A stretch of 64,000 nucleotides of DNA, taken from the NCBI RefSeq assembly GCF_001457025.1, contig NZ_KQ758600.1:682001-746000 (forward strand). The letters run 5' to 3'. A model generated the notes under the pieces. That model was not told the origin of the DNA. It ran no database searches and worked only from the letters and a program-made list of their open reading frames with translations. Every line of letters starts with the position of its first letter. Positions within the stretch are counted from its first letter, which is position 1. The DNA is from Pseudarthrobacter enclensis. GTDB taxonomy: Bacteria > Actinomycetota > Actinomycetes > Actinomycetales > Micrococcaceae. Of the stretch, positions 1 through 7,904 are shown one piece after another. The translations under genes and the position numbers were made by a program.

Positions 1-836
1 GAGGCTGCGAGGGCACCGGCCAGCCACGGTTTTGCCTCCCGCAGGGACTCTTCCCAGTTGCCGGCGCGGGCCTGGATGGTGGCCATGGCCGAGGAAAGGG
101 AGCAGCCGGTGCCGTGGCTGTTCCGGGTGTCCACCCGCTCCCCCGGAACCTCCACTACCTCCGCGGAGAGCGCCCCGGGCAGCCCCACCAGGGCGTCCGG
201 GCAGCCGGCGCCGCGCAGGTGGCCGCCCTTGACCAGGACGACGGTGCCCGTGGCTGCGGCAAGCCGGCGGCCCTGTTCCAGCGCCTGCGGCCAGGTCTCC
301 TGGACATCCTCGTTGAGCAGCATGGCCAGCTCGGCCAGGTTGGGGGTGACCAGGTGGGCCAGGGGCAGCAGGTCACGGAGTGCCGCCTCGGCGGATTCCT
401 GGAGCAGCCGGTCACCGCTCGTGGCGACCATCACCGGGTCAAGGACCACGACGGCGGGCCGAACCTTGGCGAGCCAGTCGCGGACGGCGGCGATGACACC
501 GGAGTCGCCCAGCATGCCGATCTTCACGGCGTCAACAGTGATGTCGTCGCTGATGGCGTCCAACTGCCGGGCCAGGAAGTCGGCGGGCGGGACATGGACC
601 GCCGTGACGCCCCGGGTATTCTGCGCCGTCAGGGCAGTGATGGCGGCCATGCCGTAGCCGCCGTGCGCTGCGATGCTTTTCAGGTCGGCCTGGATACCGG
701 CGCCGCCGGAGGGGTCCGAGCCGGCGATGGCGAGGACCCGCGGAATCCTGGTTCCGGCACCGGTCCCCCGGGACGGCAAGGTGGCGGAAAAGTGAGCGGG
801 CGCAGGCGCAGCAAGAATGGAGGACAACAGAGACAT
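1..836 (-). CDS. thiD: Hydroxymethylpyrimidine/phosphomethylpyrimidine kinase ThiD (3' end outside window)
   Basis: ThiD phosphorylates HMP and HMP-P in the cytosol to make the pyrimidine half of thiamine. The frame opens at ATG 836-834 and runs off the left edge without a stop, giving about 278 codons. After a variable ~30-residue leader it reads [20 protein letters not shown], the ribokinase-fold N-terminus of Thi[38 protein letters not shown] and the anion-hole motif [11 protein letters not shown] follow in order. The gene lies directly behind a TPP riboswitch, which fits feedback control by thiamine pyrophosphate. The ATG falls inside the aptamer's closing stem, so a start slightly further in (for example TTG at 827) cannot be excluded. 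Family assignment is firm. Confidence 0.95.
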   Translation of the reverse strand, partial: MSLLSSILAAPAPAHFSATLPSRGTGAGTRIPRVLAIAGSDPSGGAGIQADLKSIAAHGGYGMAAITALTAQNTRGVTAVHVPPADFLARQLDAISDDITVDAVKIGMLGDSGVIAAVRDWLAKVRPAVVVLDPVMVATSGDRLLQESAEAALRDLLPLAHLVTPNLAELAMLLNEDVQETWPQALEQGRRLAAATGTVVLVKGGHLRGAGCPDALVGLPGALSAEVVEVPGERVDTRNSHGTGCSLSSAMATIQARAGNWEESLREAKPWLAGALAA

Positions 837-910
837 CCCTTCGCCGGTACTAGCCGGACAGGTTCAACGGGTCTGGATCTCAGCCGGCCTTCTGCGCGGC
901 ACCCCGTGTC
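833..910 (-). promoter_or_regulatory. TPP riboswitch (thi element) of thiD, with upstream promoter
   Basis: Read on the minus strand from 910, the conserved TPP-aptamer blocks appear in order: ACACGGGGTGCC, GGCTGAGA, ACCCGTTGAACCTG, then CCGG-TAGTA-CCGG and GCGAAGGGA. The 5' GACA (910-907) can pair with TGUC (835-832), closing P1 across the thiD ATG (836-834). No separate terminator lies between aptamer and gene. This points to translational control by direct occlusion of the start. A promoter TTCGAA (948-943), 18 nt, TAGGCT (924-919) would start transcription within a few bases of the aptamer. Aptamer identity is strong; the mechanism is inferred. Confidence 0.93.
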
Positions 911-979
911 GGTTCCCCAGCCTAGCCGGTGCACCGGGAAGGTTCGAAAGGTGACTTTCCTGTCCGGCCGCGGCGGCCT

Positions 980-1027
980 TAAAAGCCGGATGCCCGGCCC
1001 TCCCCCCGCGGGGAAGGACCGGGCATC
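980..1027 (-). terminator. Intrinsic terminator of rne
   Basis: GATGCCCGG (989-997) pairs with CCGGGCATC (1019-1027), with further pairing of CCTCCCC and GGGGAAGG inside. On the minus strand it is followed by TTTT (984-981), just after the rne stop. Confidence 0.7.
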
Positions 1028-1035
1028 GCCTGGCG

Positions 1036-4000
1036 TCACAGTTCCGAAGCGGGAACCCCGACACCTAGGATGATGGGCTCGTCAGCCTTCGCGGCGGCCT
1101 GTGTTGGTGCGGCTGGTTCCGGCGCCTTGGCTGCGTGGGAGTGGCCCTCGCTGGCCACCGGCGCATTGTGGTGCTGCTCCACAGTGGTTTCGTTGGCTGC
1201 ACCCTGGGCGCGGCTGGCGCTGCGGTGGCGGCGGGGACGCCGCTGCCTGGAGGGGTCCGGGGCCTGTTCCTGCGCCGCAGGTGAAGGCTCCGGGGCAGGT
1301 TCGGCGGCCGGTGCGGGCTCCTTTTCGGGTGCCGCAGCAGTCTCCTTAGGCACGTCCACCGGCGCCGCAGGCTGGCCCAGATGTGCGAAGGCTTCTGCCA
1401 GCCGGTCCAGCGACAACGCCGGCTTGGGCTGCTGGTCCTCCGCATGCTCCACGAAGGGCAGCGCGACTTTCTCGCCGCCGAAGGTCAGGACAGCCGCCGG
1501 ACGTGCAGGGGCGGCGTCGTCGTGCCGGTCCGCGTGGACAGGCGCCGGAAGGACGGCAGCCTGTTCGGCGGGTGCCTGCGGGGACGCTGTCTGCCGGGCA
1601 GCTGCGACCTCGTCATCGTGCAGGTGTGCTGCGTGGGCAGCGGCAGCGATGTTGGCCAGGGCCAGCCGGGTGGCTTCCGCCTTGGCGTGCCGTTCCGCCT
1701 CGTGGGGGTCGGGCTGGTCCGCCGGGACCTGCGGCGCTGCGGGCGCGGGCTCGGTTTGCTGGCCGCCGCGTCCGCGCCGGCGCTTGCGCTCCCCACGGGT
1801 GGCCTGCTGGATCCCTTCGGCACGCTGGCCCTCGGGCCGGTGCCCTTCGCTGCGGGACTCGGAACGGTCGGTCCGCTGGACGTGCTGTTCGGCGGCAACG
1901 ATGTTGGCGCGGCGGTGTTCCACGGGGTCGTCATGGGTGACGACGCCGCGGCCGGCGCATGCTTCGCACTGCTCACCGAAGACTTCAAGGAGCCCGGTGC
2001 CCATCCGCTTGCGGGTCATCTGGACCAGGCCCAGGGAGGTGACTTCGGCAACCTGGTGCTTGGTGCGGTCACGGCCCAGGCACTCCACCAGGCGGCGGAG
2101 GACCAGGTCGCGGTTGGATTCGAGGACCATGTCGATGAAGTCGATGACGATGATGCCGCCAATGTCGCGCAGGCGCAGCTGGCGGACCACTTCCTCAGCG
2201 GCCTCAAGGTTGTTCTTGGTCACGGTCTCTTCGAGGTTGCCGCCGCTGCCGGTGAACTTGCCGGTGTTGACGTCCACCACGGTCATGGCTTCGGTACGGT
2301 CGATCACCAGGGAACCGCCGGAGGGCAGGAAGACCTTGCGTTCCAGAGCTTTGTGGATCTGCTCGTCGATCCGCCAGGCCGCGAAGATGTCCTGGTCCTT
2401 AGTCCACTTTTCCAGGCGTCCCACGAGGTCCGGCGCCACGTAGGTGACGTAGGCCTCGATGGTGTCCCAGGCTTCTTCCCCGGAGACGATCAGCTTGGAG
2501 AAGTCTTCGTTGAAGACGTCGCGGACCACCTTGATGGTGAGGTCGGGTTCACCGTAGAGCAGCTCGGGGGCCAGGACCTTGGTGGAGGTGGACTGGCTTT
2601 CGATGCCTTCCCACTGTGCGCGAAGCCGGTTGATGTCGTGCGTGAGCTCTTCCTCGGACGCTCCTTCGGCGGCGGTGCGGACAATGACGCCCGCGTGTTC
2701 CGGCAGGCGGTCCTTCAGGATGCGCTTGAGGCGGTTGCGCTCGACGTCGGGCAGCTTGCGGGAGATGCCCGTCATCGAGCCGCCGGGCACGTAGACCAGG
2801 TAGCGGCCCGGCAGGGAGATCTGGCTGGTGAGCCGGGCGCCCTTGTGCCCCACGGGGTCCTTGGTGACCTGGACCAGGACGGTGTCCCCGGACTTCAGCG
2901 CGTTCTCGATACGGCGCTGCTTGCCCTCAAGGTTGACCGCTTCCCAGTTGACCTCGCCGGCGTACAGGACGGCGTTCCGGCCGCGGCCGATGTCCACGAA
3001 GGCCGCTTCCATCGACGGCAGCACGTTCTGGACCTTGCCCAGGTACACGTTGCCGATCAGCGAGTCCTGCTGGGTCTTGGACACGAAATGTTCGGCCAGC
3101 ACGCCGTCCTCCAGGACGGCGATCTGGATCCTGTCGTCGCGCTGGCGCACGATCATCTGCCGGTCAACGGATTCACGGCGGGCCAGGAACTCAGCCTCGG
3201 TGATGACGGTGCGGCGGCGGCCCGTGTCCCGGGATTCGCGGCGGCGCTGCTTCTTGGCCTCGAGGCGGGTGGAGCCCTTGACGCTGGTGACGCGGTTGCT
3301 GGCAGGCGCCTCGCTCACGGTCCGCGGGGCGCGGACCCGGGTCACCGTGTTGGGCGGATCATCCTCGCTGCCGCCGGTCAGTTCAAGGTCCTGGTCACCC
3401 CGGCGGCGGCGGCGCCGGCGGCGGGAGGTAACGCCGTCCTCGGCCTGCCCGGCACCGTCCTCGGCGTCGTCGGACGCATCGCCGTCAGCATCGGAGTCGT
3501 CCGCGCCGGCTTCGCGGTCTTCGAGGCGGTTGCGGCCGCGCCGGCCACGGCTGCGGCGACGGCGGCGGCCGGAGGAATCGTCCGATTCGGTGTCTTCGGC
3601 GTCGTCCGTTTCCTGTTCCTCGGCCACGGGGGCGGGCTGGCGGACCACGGTGCTCAGGTCCGGAGCCTGGAACAGCACGGACGTGGGGGACGCCGGCTCG
3701 AGGAACAGGGAGGCGAAGGGGCTGGCGTCCCCGGCGGCTGCGGCGTCGGCCTGGGCAGGCGTCTCCGCTGCGGGAGCGTCCGCGGCCGGGGCTTCCTGTC
3801 CGGCGGCGGCCGGCTCTGCCACCGTGGCGGCAGGTTCCCCGGGGGCCGCGGCGACGGCGTCATCCCCGGCGTCGGGTGCCCCGGCCGCGGGGTTCTCCTG
3901 TGCGGCGGCTTCCTGCTCCAGCGGCAGGGCCTGCTCGACGGCGGGCTCCTCCGCAGCGGCCTCGGCAGCGGCTTCCGGACCGGCGGGGGCTGCTTCCGGG

Positions 4001-4416
4001 GCGGCGGCTTTGCGGGTGGCTACACGACGACGGCGCACCGGCTTGGCCTCCTCAGCTGCCTCGGGACCGGGCGCACCGTCCACGGCCGGGCTTGGCACAG
4101 CAGCAGCGTCGGGCGCATCGGCGGATGCGGGATCGGCGGCGAAGGCCGGCAGGGGTTCCGCGGTGTCCGGCTTCTTGCGTGCCCGGGTGCGGCGGGCGGG
4201 CGCCTTGGCGGGCGCCTCCGCATCCCCGGTGGCGGCATCGGGAACGGCCCCTGCTGTGGCAACGTCAACGTCCGCGGCAGCTTCGGACGCCGGGGCTGCG
4301 GCGTCTTCTGCCTTGGCCGCGGCCTTGCGGCGGGTCCGGGGAGCCTTTTTCGGTTCGGCCGGGGTTTCTACAGCCGGTGCATCGTCATTAACGGAAAGCT
4401 CTGGTTCATTGTTCAT
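1036..4416 (-). CDS. rne: Ribonuclease E/G family endoribonuclease
   Basis: This is the single-strand endoribonuclease of RNA decay and rRNA/tRNA maturation, 1126 aa. The start at ATG 4416 is chosen because AGGAG lies 12 nt upstream; the open frame extends further but has no RBS. Residues 1 to ~400 are low-complexity Ala/Pro/Glu with RRRRR patches. An S1-type region follows (VLAEHFVSKTQ...GNVYLGKV...AAFVDIG). The DNase I-like catalytic domain has the paired metal-binding aspartate segments VDVNTGKF (~714) and IDFIDM (~759). The Zn-link is CEACAGRG (~818). Residues 840-1126 are again low complexity. A core in the middle with disordered arms on both sides is the actinobacterial arrangement. The arms probably bind RNA or degradosome partners. 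Confidence 0.95.
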   Translation of the reverse strand: MNNEPELSVNDDAPAVETPAEPKKAPRTRRKAAAKAEDAAAPASEAAADVDVATAGAVPDAATGDAEAPAKAPARRTRARKKPDTAEPLPAFAADPASADAPDAAAVPSPAVDGAPGPEAAEEAKPVRRRRVATRKAAAPEAAPAGPEAAAEAAAEEPAVEQALPLEQEAAAQENPAAGAPDAGDDAVAAAPGEPAATVAEPAAAGQEAPAADAPAAETPAQADAAAAGDASPFASLFLEPASPTSVLFQAPDLSTVVRQPAPVAEEQETDDAEDTESDDSSGRRRRRSRGRRGRNRLEDREAGADDSDADGDASDDAEDGAGQAEDGVTSRRRRRRRRGDQDLELTGGSEDDPPNTVTRVRAPRTVSEAPASNRVTSVKGSTRLEAKKQRRRESRDTGRRRTVITEAEFLARRESVDRQMIVRQRDDRIQIAVLEDGVLAEHFVSKTQQDSLIGNVYLGKVQNVLPSMEAAFVDIGRGRNAVLYAGEVNWEAVNLEGKQRRIENALKSGDTVLVQVTKDPVGHKGARLTSQISLPGRYLVYVPGGSMTGISRKLPDVERNRLKRILKDRLPEHAGVIVRTAAEGASEEELTHDINRLRAQWEGIESQSTSTKVLAPELLYGEPDLTIKVVRDVFNEDFSKLIVSGEEAWDTIEAYVTYVAPDLVGRLEKWTKDQDIFAAWRIDEQIHKALERKVFLPSGGSLVIDRTEAMTVVDVNTGKFTGSGGNLEETVTKNNLEAAEEVVRQLRLRDIGGIIVIDFIDMVLESNRDLVLRRLVECLGRDRTKHQVAEVTSLGLVQMTRKRMGTGLLEVFGEQCEACAGRGVVTHDDPVEHRRANIVAAEQHVQRTDRSESRSEGHRPEGQRAEGIQQATRGERKRRRGRGGQQTEPAPAAPQVPADQPDPHEAERHAKAEATRLALANIAAAAHAAHLHDDEVAAARQTASPQAPAEQAAVLPAPVHADRHDDAAPARPAAVLTFGGEKVALPFVEHAEDQQPKPALSLDRLAEAFAHLGQPAAPVDVPKETAAAPEKEPAPAAEPAPEPSPAAQEQAPDPSRQRRPRRHRSASRAQGAANETTVEQHHNAPVASEGHSHAAKAPEPAAPTQAAAKADEPIILGVGVPASEL

Positions 4417-4855
4417 CTGTGGCAACACTCCTGCCCCTGACGTACCGCCACATCCGGCACCCATTGGGGCACATATTGTCAAAACCCGCAGGCGTTGACA
4501 GAAGTCACGTGGATACTCCCAGGTTCGCACCGGCGTTGGGGTGCGGCAGTCCACAGGAGCCGGAGGATGTTCTGAAACCCGTTGTTCTACGTGCCACAAC
4601 CAGGTGCCGCCCAATGGAGATTGCGGGAGTGATCGGAAAACCCGAGGCCTGCCCTGCTCGTCATTGGCGGTCTTGGGAACAAGCCACCGGACTGGAGACC
4701 GAATGTGGTTCGGCTTCCAGCCACGCTTATTCTCTCATACGCGGACTAAAACGCGGCGGAGGTGCTCCCCCGGCTTTCAGTTTCCTGAACGTTTCCTCCA
4801 GCCGCCGGCGTTACAATCGGGCACAGGAGCACCGGACGAAAAGGACGCCAAACCA
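4417..4855. other. Divergent intergenic region between rne and VKOR gene
   Basis: There are 439 bases without a convincing gene. The rne leader occupies the left part; TTGACAATATG on the minus strand (about 4470-4480) may hold its promoter. On the plus strand TACAAT (4812-4817) is a plausible -10 for the VKOR gene, with no good -35. Open frames crossing here lack start signals and have no recognisable product. Confidence 0.45.
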
Positions 4856-5527
4856 ATGCCCAGCATCTCCCCCGTCAGCGGCCCGGAGGCCCACGAGGCC
4901 ACCACCGGCCCGGACACAGCACCCTCAGGGAACCTGCCGTTCATGGCCCGCACACGGCCGTTCGGCTGGCTCCTGGTGATCACCGGGGCCATCGGGTGGC
5001 TCGCCTCGGGAACCCTCGTCCTGGAAAAGCTTGCCACGCTGCAGGATCCCAACCACACCACCGTCTGCGACGTGAACCCGTGGATCTCCTGTGGCGAGGT
5101 GATGAAGACCTGGCAGAGCTCGCTCTTCGGCTTCCCCAACATGTTCATTGGAATTGTGGCCTTTGCCGTCATCATCACGGTGGGCATGGCCCTGTTGTCC
5201 GGGGCTACCTTCGCCAAGTGGTTCTGGGCAGGGCTGCAGGCCGGCGTCACCCTCGGCTTCGCGTTCGTGGTCTGGCTGTGGTCCCAGGCCCTGTACGACA
5301 TCCACGTTCTCTGCCCGTTCTGCATGATCGTCTGGGCCGCGATGATCCCGCTCTTCGTGTGGACCACCATCCGGAACATCACCGCAGGCATCATCCCCGT
5401 TCCGTCCGGGGCTGCCCGCATCGCGGGCGACTCCGGCTGGATCATCGTTGCCCTGCTTTACGTGGGCGTCATCGCCAGCATCTTCTTCGCCTTCATCCAG
5501 GTGTTCGTGGGAACGTCCGGCTTCTGA
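4856..5527 (+). CDS. Vitamin K epoxide reductase family membrane protein
   Basis: A 223-aa integral membrane thiol oxidoreductase of the VKOR family. In bacteria these reoxidise DsbA-like partners for disulfide formation outside the cytoplasmic membrane. The start ATG 4856 has AAGGA 12 nt upstream. After a ~35-residue cytoplasmic tail there are about five transmembrane segments (LLVITGAIGWLASGTLVLEK, MFIGIVAFAVIITVGMALL, GVTLGFAFVVWLWSQ and others). The loop cysteine pair is in TVCDVNPWISCGEV and the membrane active site is CPFC in VLCPFCMIVWA. Both cysteine pairs needed for electron relay are present. The gene stands alone and converges on ndk. No fused thioredoxin domain is present. Confidence 0.92.
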   Translation: MPSISPVSGPEAHEATTGPDTAPSGNLPFMARTRPFGWLLVITGAIGWLASGTLVLEKLATLQDPNHTTVCDVNPWISCGEVMKTWQSSLFGFPNMFIGIVAFAVIITVGMALLSGATFAKWFWAGLQAGVTLGFAFVVWLWSQALYDIHVLCPFCMIVWAAMIPLFVWTTIRNITAGIIPVPSGAARIAGDSGWIIVALLYVGVIASIFFAFIQVFVGTSGF

Positions 5528-5546
5528 CCGACGCCGCCCGGATACA

Positions 5547-5584
5547 GCCAAGGCCAATGTTCCCCCGGGAACATTGGCCTTGGC
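5547..5584. terminator. Bidirectional terminator between VKOR gene and ndk
   Basis: A perfect 18-bp inverted repeat, GCCAAGGCCAATGTTCCC at 5547-5564 and its complement at 5567-5584, separates two convergent genes. T-runs are weak on both sides. Confidence 0.8.
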
Positions 5585-5617
5585 TCGTTAAACGCGCCGC
5601 CGGGCGCTGGCAGGATC

Positions 5618-6037
5618 CTAGTCCTGGAACCAGATCTTGATTTCGCGTTCCGCGGAGTCGGCGGAGTCCGAACCGTGCACCAGGTTCTGCTGCACCTTCA
5701 GGCCCCAGTCGCGGCCAAAGTCGCCGCGGATGGTCCCGGGTGCTGCGGTGGTGGGATCGGTGGTGCCGGCCAGGGAACGGAAGCCTTCGATGACGCGGTG
5801 GCCTTCGAAGATCGCAGCGACCACGGGGCCGCTGAGCATGAACTCCACGAGGGGCTCGTAGAAGGGCTTGCCCACGTGCTCCTCGTAGTGCTGCTCGAGG
5901 AGTTCCCGGGTGGCGTTGACCTTCTTCAGTTCAACCAGGGTGTAGCCCTTGGCTTCGACCCGGGCCAGGACGGCGCCGGTCAGGTTGCGGGCGACGCCGT
6001 CGGGCTTGATCAGGACGAGGGTGCGCTCTGTAGTCAC
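5618..6037 (-). CDS. ndk: Nucleoside-diphosphate kinase
   Basis: Ndk transfers the gamma-phosphate of ATP to NDPs, balancing NTP and dNTP pools in the cytosol. The 139 aa match the family's usual ~140. Landmarks are the N-terminal TLVLIKPDGVARN, FMLSGPVVAAIFEG in the nucleotide pocket, and the active-site NLVHGSDS whose His121 is the phosphorylated residue. It lies downstream of the folC/DUF4233 genes on the same strand after a 50-bp gap, so it may be read through from them. A strong hairpin follows its stop. Confidence 0.97.
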   Translation of the reverse strand: MTTERTLVLIKPDGVARNLTGAVLARVEAKGYTLVELKKVNATRELLEQHYEEHVGKPFYEPLVEFMLSGPVVAAIFEGHRVIEGFRSLAGTTDPTTAAPGTIRGDFGRDWGLKVQQNLVHGSDSADSAEREIKIWFQD

Positions 6038-6087
6038 AACTGCTCCAATGCGTTGGTGGGGTTTGGGGTCAAGTCTACGTGGACTGC

Positions 6088-6543
6088 CTACGGGGCCTGG
6101 CCGCCGGCGGCCTGGTCCGGATGGGCAGCTTCCCAGGCGGCCTGCTCACGTTCGCGTTCGCCGGCCTCGCGGTCGATCCTGATGCCGGTGCGGATCCCGT
6201 ACCACCAGCAGATGCCGAACAGGACGCCTACCAGGAACATGGCAGGTTCGATGATTCCCGTCAGGATCAGGACCACCTGCAGCACCCAGCCCAGCCCGAT
6301 TCCCCAGGGCTTCCTGAGGACCGCGCAGGCCAGCACCATCACGGCGCTCAAAGCGATTCCGACGCCGAGAATCAAGGCCGGCGGAAACTCGCCGCGGCGC
6401 AGCCCGAAGACCGCCAGCGTGGCGAAGAATATGACGAATGCTTCCAGCAGGAGCACGGTGGAGGCGAACATCACCTTGGTGGAGCGTCGCTTTTTCGGCA
6501 TGCCCGGGCGCCATTCGCGCTGGGCCTTGGTCAGCCGTGCCAT
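6088..6543 (-). CDS. DUF4233 family membrane protein
   Basis: A 151-aa small membrane protein. The start ATG 6543 lies 2 bp after the folC stop, so translation is probably coupled. The N-terminus is basic (MARLTKAQREWRPGMPKKRR) and cytoplasmic. Four hydrophobic segments follow: VMFASTVLLLEAFVIFFATLAVFGL, ALILGVGIALSAVMVLACAVL, WGIGLGWVLQVVLILTGI and MFLVGVLFGICWWYGIRTG. The tail is charged. DUF4233 genes are commonly found next to folC in actinobacteria. I know of no established function; the position suggests a tie to folate metabolism or simply co-expression. Confidence 0.82.
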   Translation of the reverse strand: MARLTKAQREWRPGMPKKRRSTKVMFASTVLLLEAFVIFFATLAVFGLRRGEFPPALILGVGIALSAVMVLACAVLRKPWGIGLGWVLQVVLILTGIIEPAMFLVGVLFGICWWYGIRTGIRIDREAGEREREQAAWEAAHPDQAAGGQAP

Positions 6544-6545
6544 TC

Positions 6546-7901
6546 TCAGGCCTCCGTCTTTCCCAGAAGGATGCGGGCTTCGGCAACGAGGGTGATGGAA
6601 CCGGTGACCAGGACGCCGCCGGAGAGGTCGTCGTTGGCTTCTGCCCGTTCCACCGCCCATTCGAGGGCGTCGTCGAGTTTCTCTGCCACGTGGACGTTGT
6701 CCTCGCCGAAGCCCAGGTCGATGGCCAGTTCGGCCAGTTCGGCGGCGGGGACTGCCCGCGGGGAGTTGGACTGGGTGAAGCAGTACTCCTCCGCCACATC
6801 ACCGAGTGATTCCTTCAGTTCCCGGAGGATCTCCTCGGCGTCCTTCTCCTTCAGGACGCCGACCACGGGAACGAGCCGGCTGAAGGTGAATGCTTCCTGC
6901 AGCGCCGCGGCCGACGCCTTGATGCCGTCGGGGTTGTGGGCGGCATCGACGATGATCGTGGGCGCTGTCCGGACCACTTCCAGCCGTCCCGGCGAGGTGA
7001 CGGCGGCGAAGCCTTCCTGGAGGACGTCGAAGGGCAGTTCCTTGCCGCCGAAGAATGCCTCCAGCGCTGCCACGGCAACGGCGGCGTTCTGCGCCTGGTG
7101 GGCGCCGTGAAGGGGCACCAGGAGGTCGGGGTAGCGCCCGGCGGTTCCCTGGATGGTGACCATCTGGCCGCCTACGGCCACGGTGCGGGACTCGACGCCG
7201 AACTCCACGCCTTCAAAGCGGAACGGCACGCCGACGTCCTTGGCCTTGTCCAGCAGGACCTGCGCGGCGTCAAGCGGCTGCGCCGCGCTGACCAGGAAAC
7301 CGCCGGGCTTGATGATGCCGGCCTTTTCAAACGCGATGTCGGCGGTGGTGTCGCCGAGCAGGTCGGTGTGGTCCAGCGATATCGGGGTGACCACGGAGAC
7401 CTGCCCGTCGCCGACGTTGGTGGCGTCGGTGATGCCGCCCAGTCCCACTTCGATGATGGCGACGTTGACGGGCTGGTCCGCGAAGATGGCGAAGCCCAGG
7501 ATGGTCACGCACTCGAAGTACGTCAGCCGCGGCTGGCCGTCGGCTTCGAGCTCGGCGTCGACGATCTGCAGGTAGGGGCGGATCTCGTCCCAGATGCGGA
7601 CGAACGTCTCATCGGACACGGGGTGCCCGTCGATGCTGATCCGCTCCGTGACCTTGGACAGGTGCGGGCTGGTGTAGCGGCCCGTGCTCAGCCCGTGGGC
7701 CCGGAGGACGGATTCGATCATCCGCGACGTCGAGGTCTTGCCGTTGGTTCCGGTTACGTGGATGATCGGGTACGCCTTGTTGGGCTCCCCGAGGACATCC
7801 ATGGCGCGGAACAGCGGAGCAAGCCGCGGTTCCATCTTGTTTTCCGGCGCCCGGCCCAGCAGCTCGGCGTAGACGCTTTCCACGGAAAATTCGTCGGTCA
7901 C
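6546..7901 (-). CDS. folC: Bifunctional folylpolyglutamate synthase/dihydrofolate synthase
   Basis: FolC, 451 aa, joins glutamate to dihydropteroate and then extends the polyglutamate tail of folates. It is a Mur-ligase-fold cytosolic enzyme. Visible motifs are the P-loop VTGTNGKTSTSR (~50-60), RYTSPHLSKVTERI, the folate-pocket region ECVTILGFAIFADQPVNVAIIEVGLGG, ISLDHTDLLG, and DAAHNPDG in the C-terminal domain. The start is GTG 7901 with GGAGG 10 nt upstream inside the end of ileS, whose stop lies 3 bp before. Gene order ileS-folC-DUF4233(-ndk) on one strand indicates an operon under the ileS T-box promoter, though an internal promoter is possible. Confidence 0.95.
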   Translation of the reverse strand: MTDEFSVESVYAELLGRAPENKMEPRLAPLFRAMDVLGEPNKAYPIIHVTGTNGKTSTSRMIESVLRAHGLSTGRYTSPHLSKVTERISIDGHPVSDETFVRIWDEIRPYLQIVDAELEADGQPRLTYFECVTILGFAIFADQPVNVAIIEVGLGGITDATNVGDGQVSVVTPISLDHTDLLGDTTADIAFEKAGIIKPGGFLVSAAQPLDAAQVLLDKAKDVGVPFRFEGVEFGVESRTVAVGGQMVTIQGTAGRYPDLLVPLHGAHQAQNAAVAVAALEAFFGGKELPFDVLQEGFAAVTSPGRLEVVRTAPTIIVDAAHNPDGIKASAAALQEAFTFSRLVPVVGVLKEKDAEEILRELKESLGDVAEEYCFTQSNSPRAVPAAELAELAIDLGFGEDNVHVAEKLDDALEWAVERAEANDDLSGGVLVTGSITLVAEARILLGKTEA

Positions 7902-7904
7902 GGC

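Noticed and set aside
1381..4440. 1019-codon open frame on the plus strand opposite rne
   Set aside because: Shadow of the GC-rich, Ala/Glu-rich rne gene in an antisense frame. It gives a Gly/Val/Asp-rich translation with no family motifs; the minus frame has S1, catalytic and zinc-link motifs.
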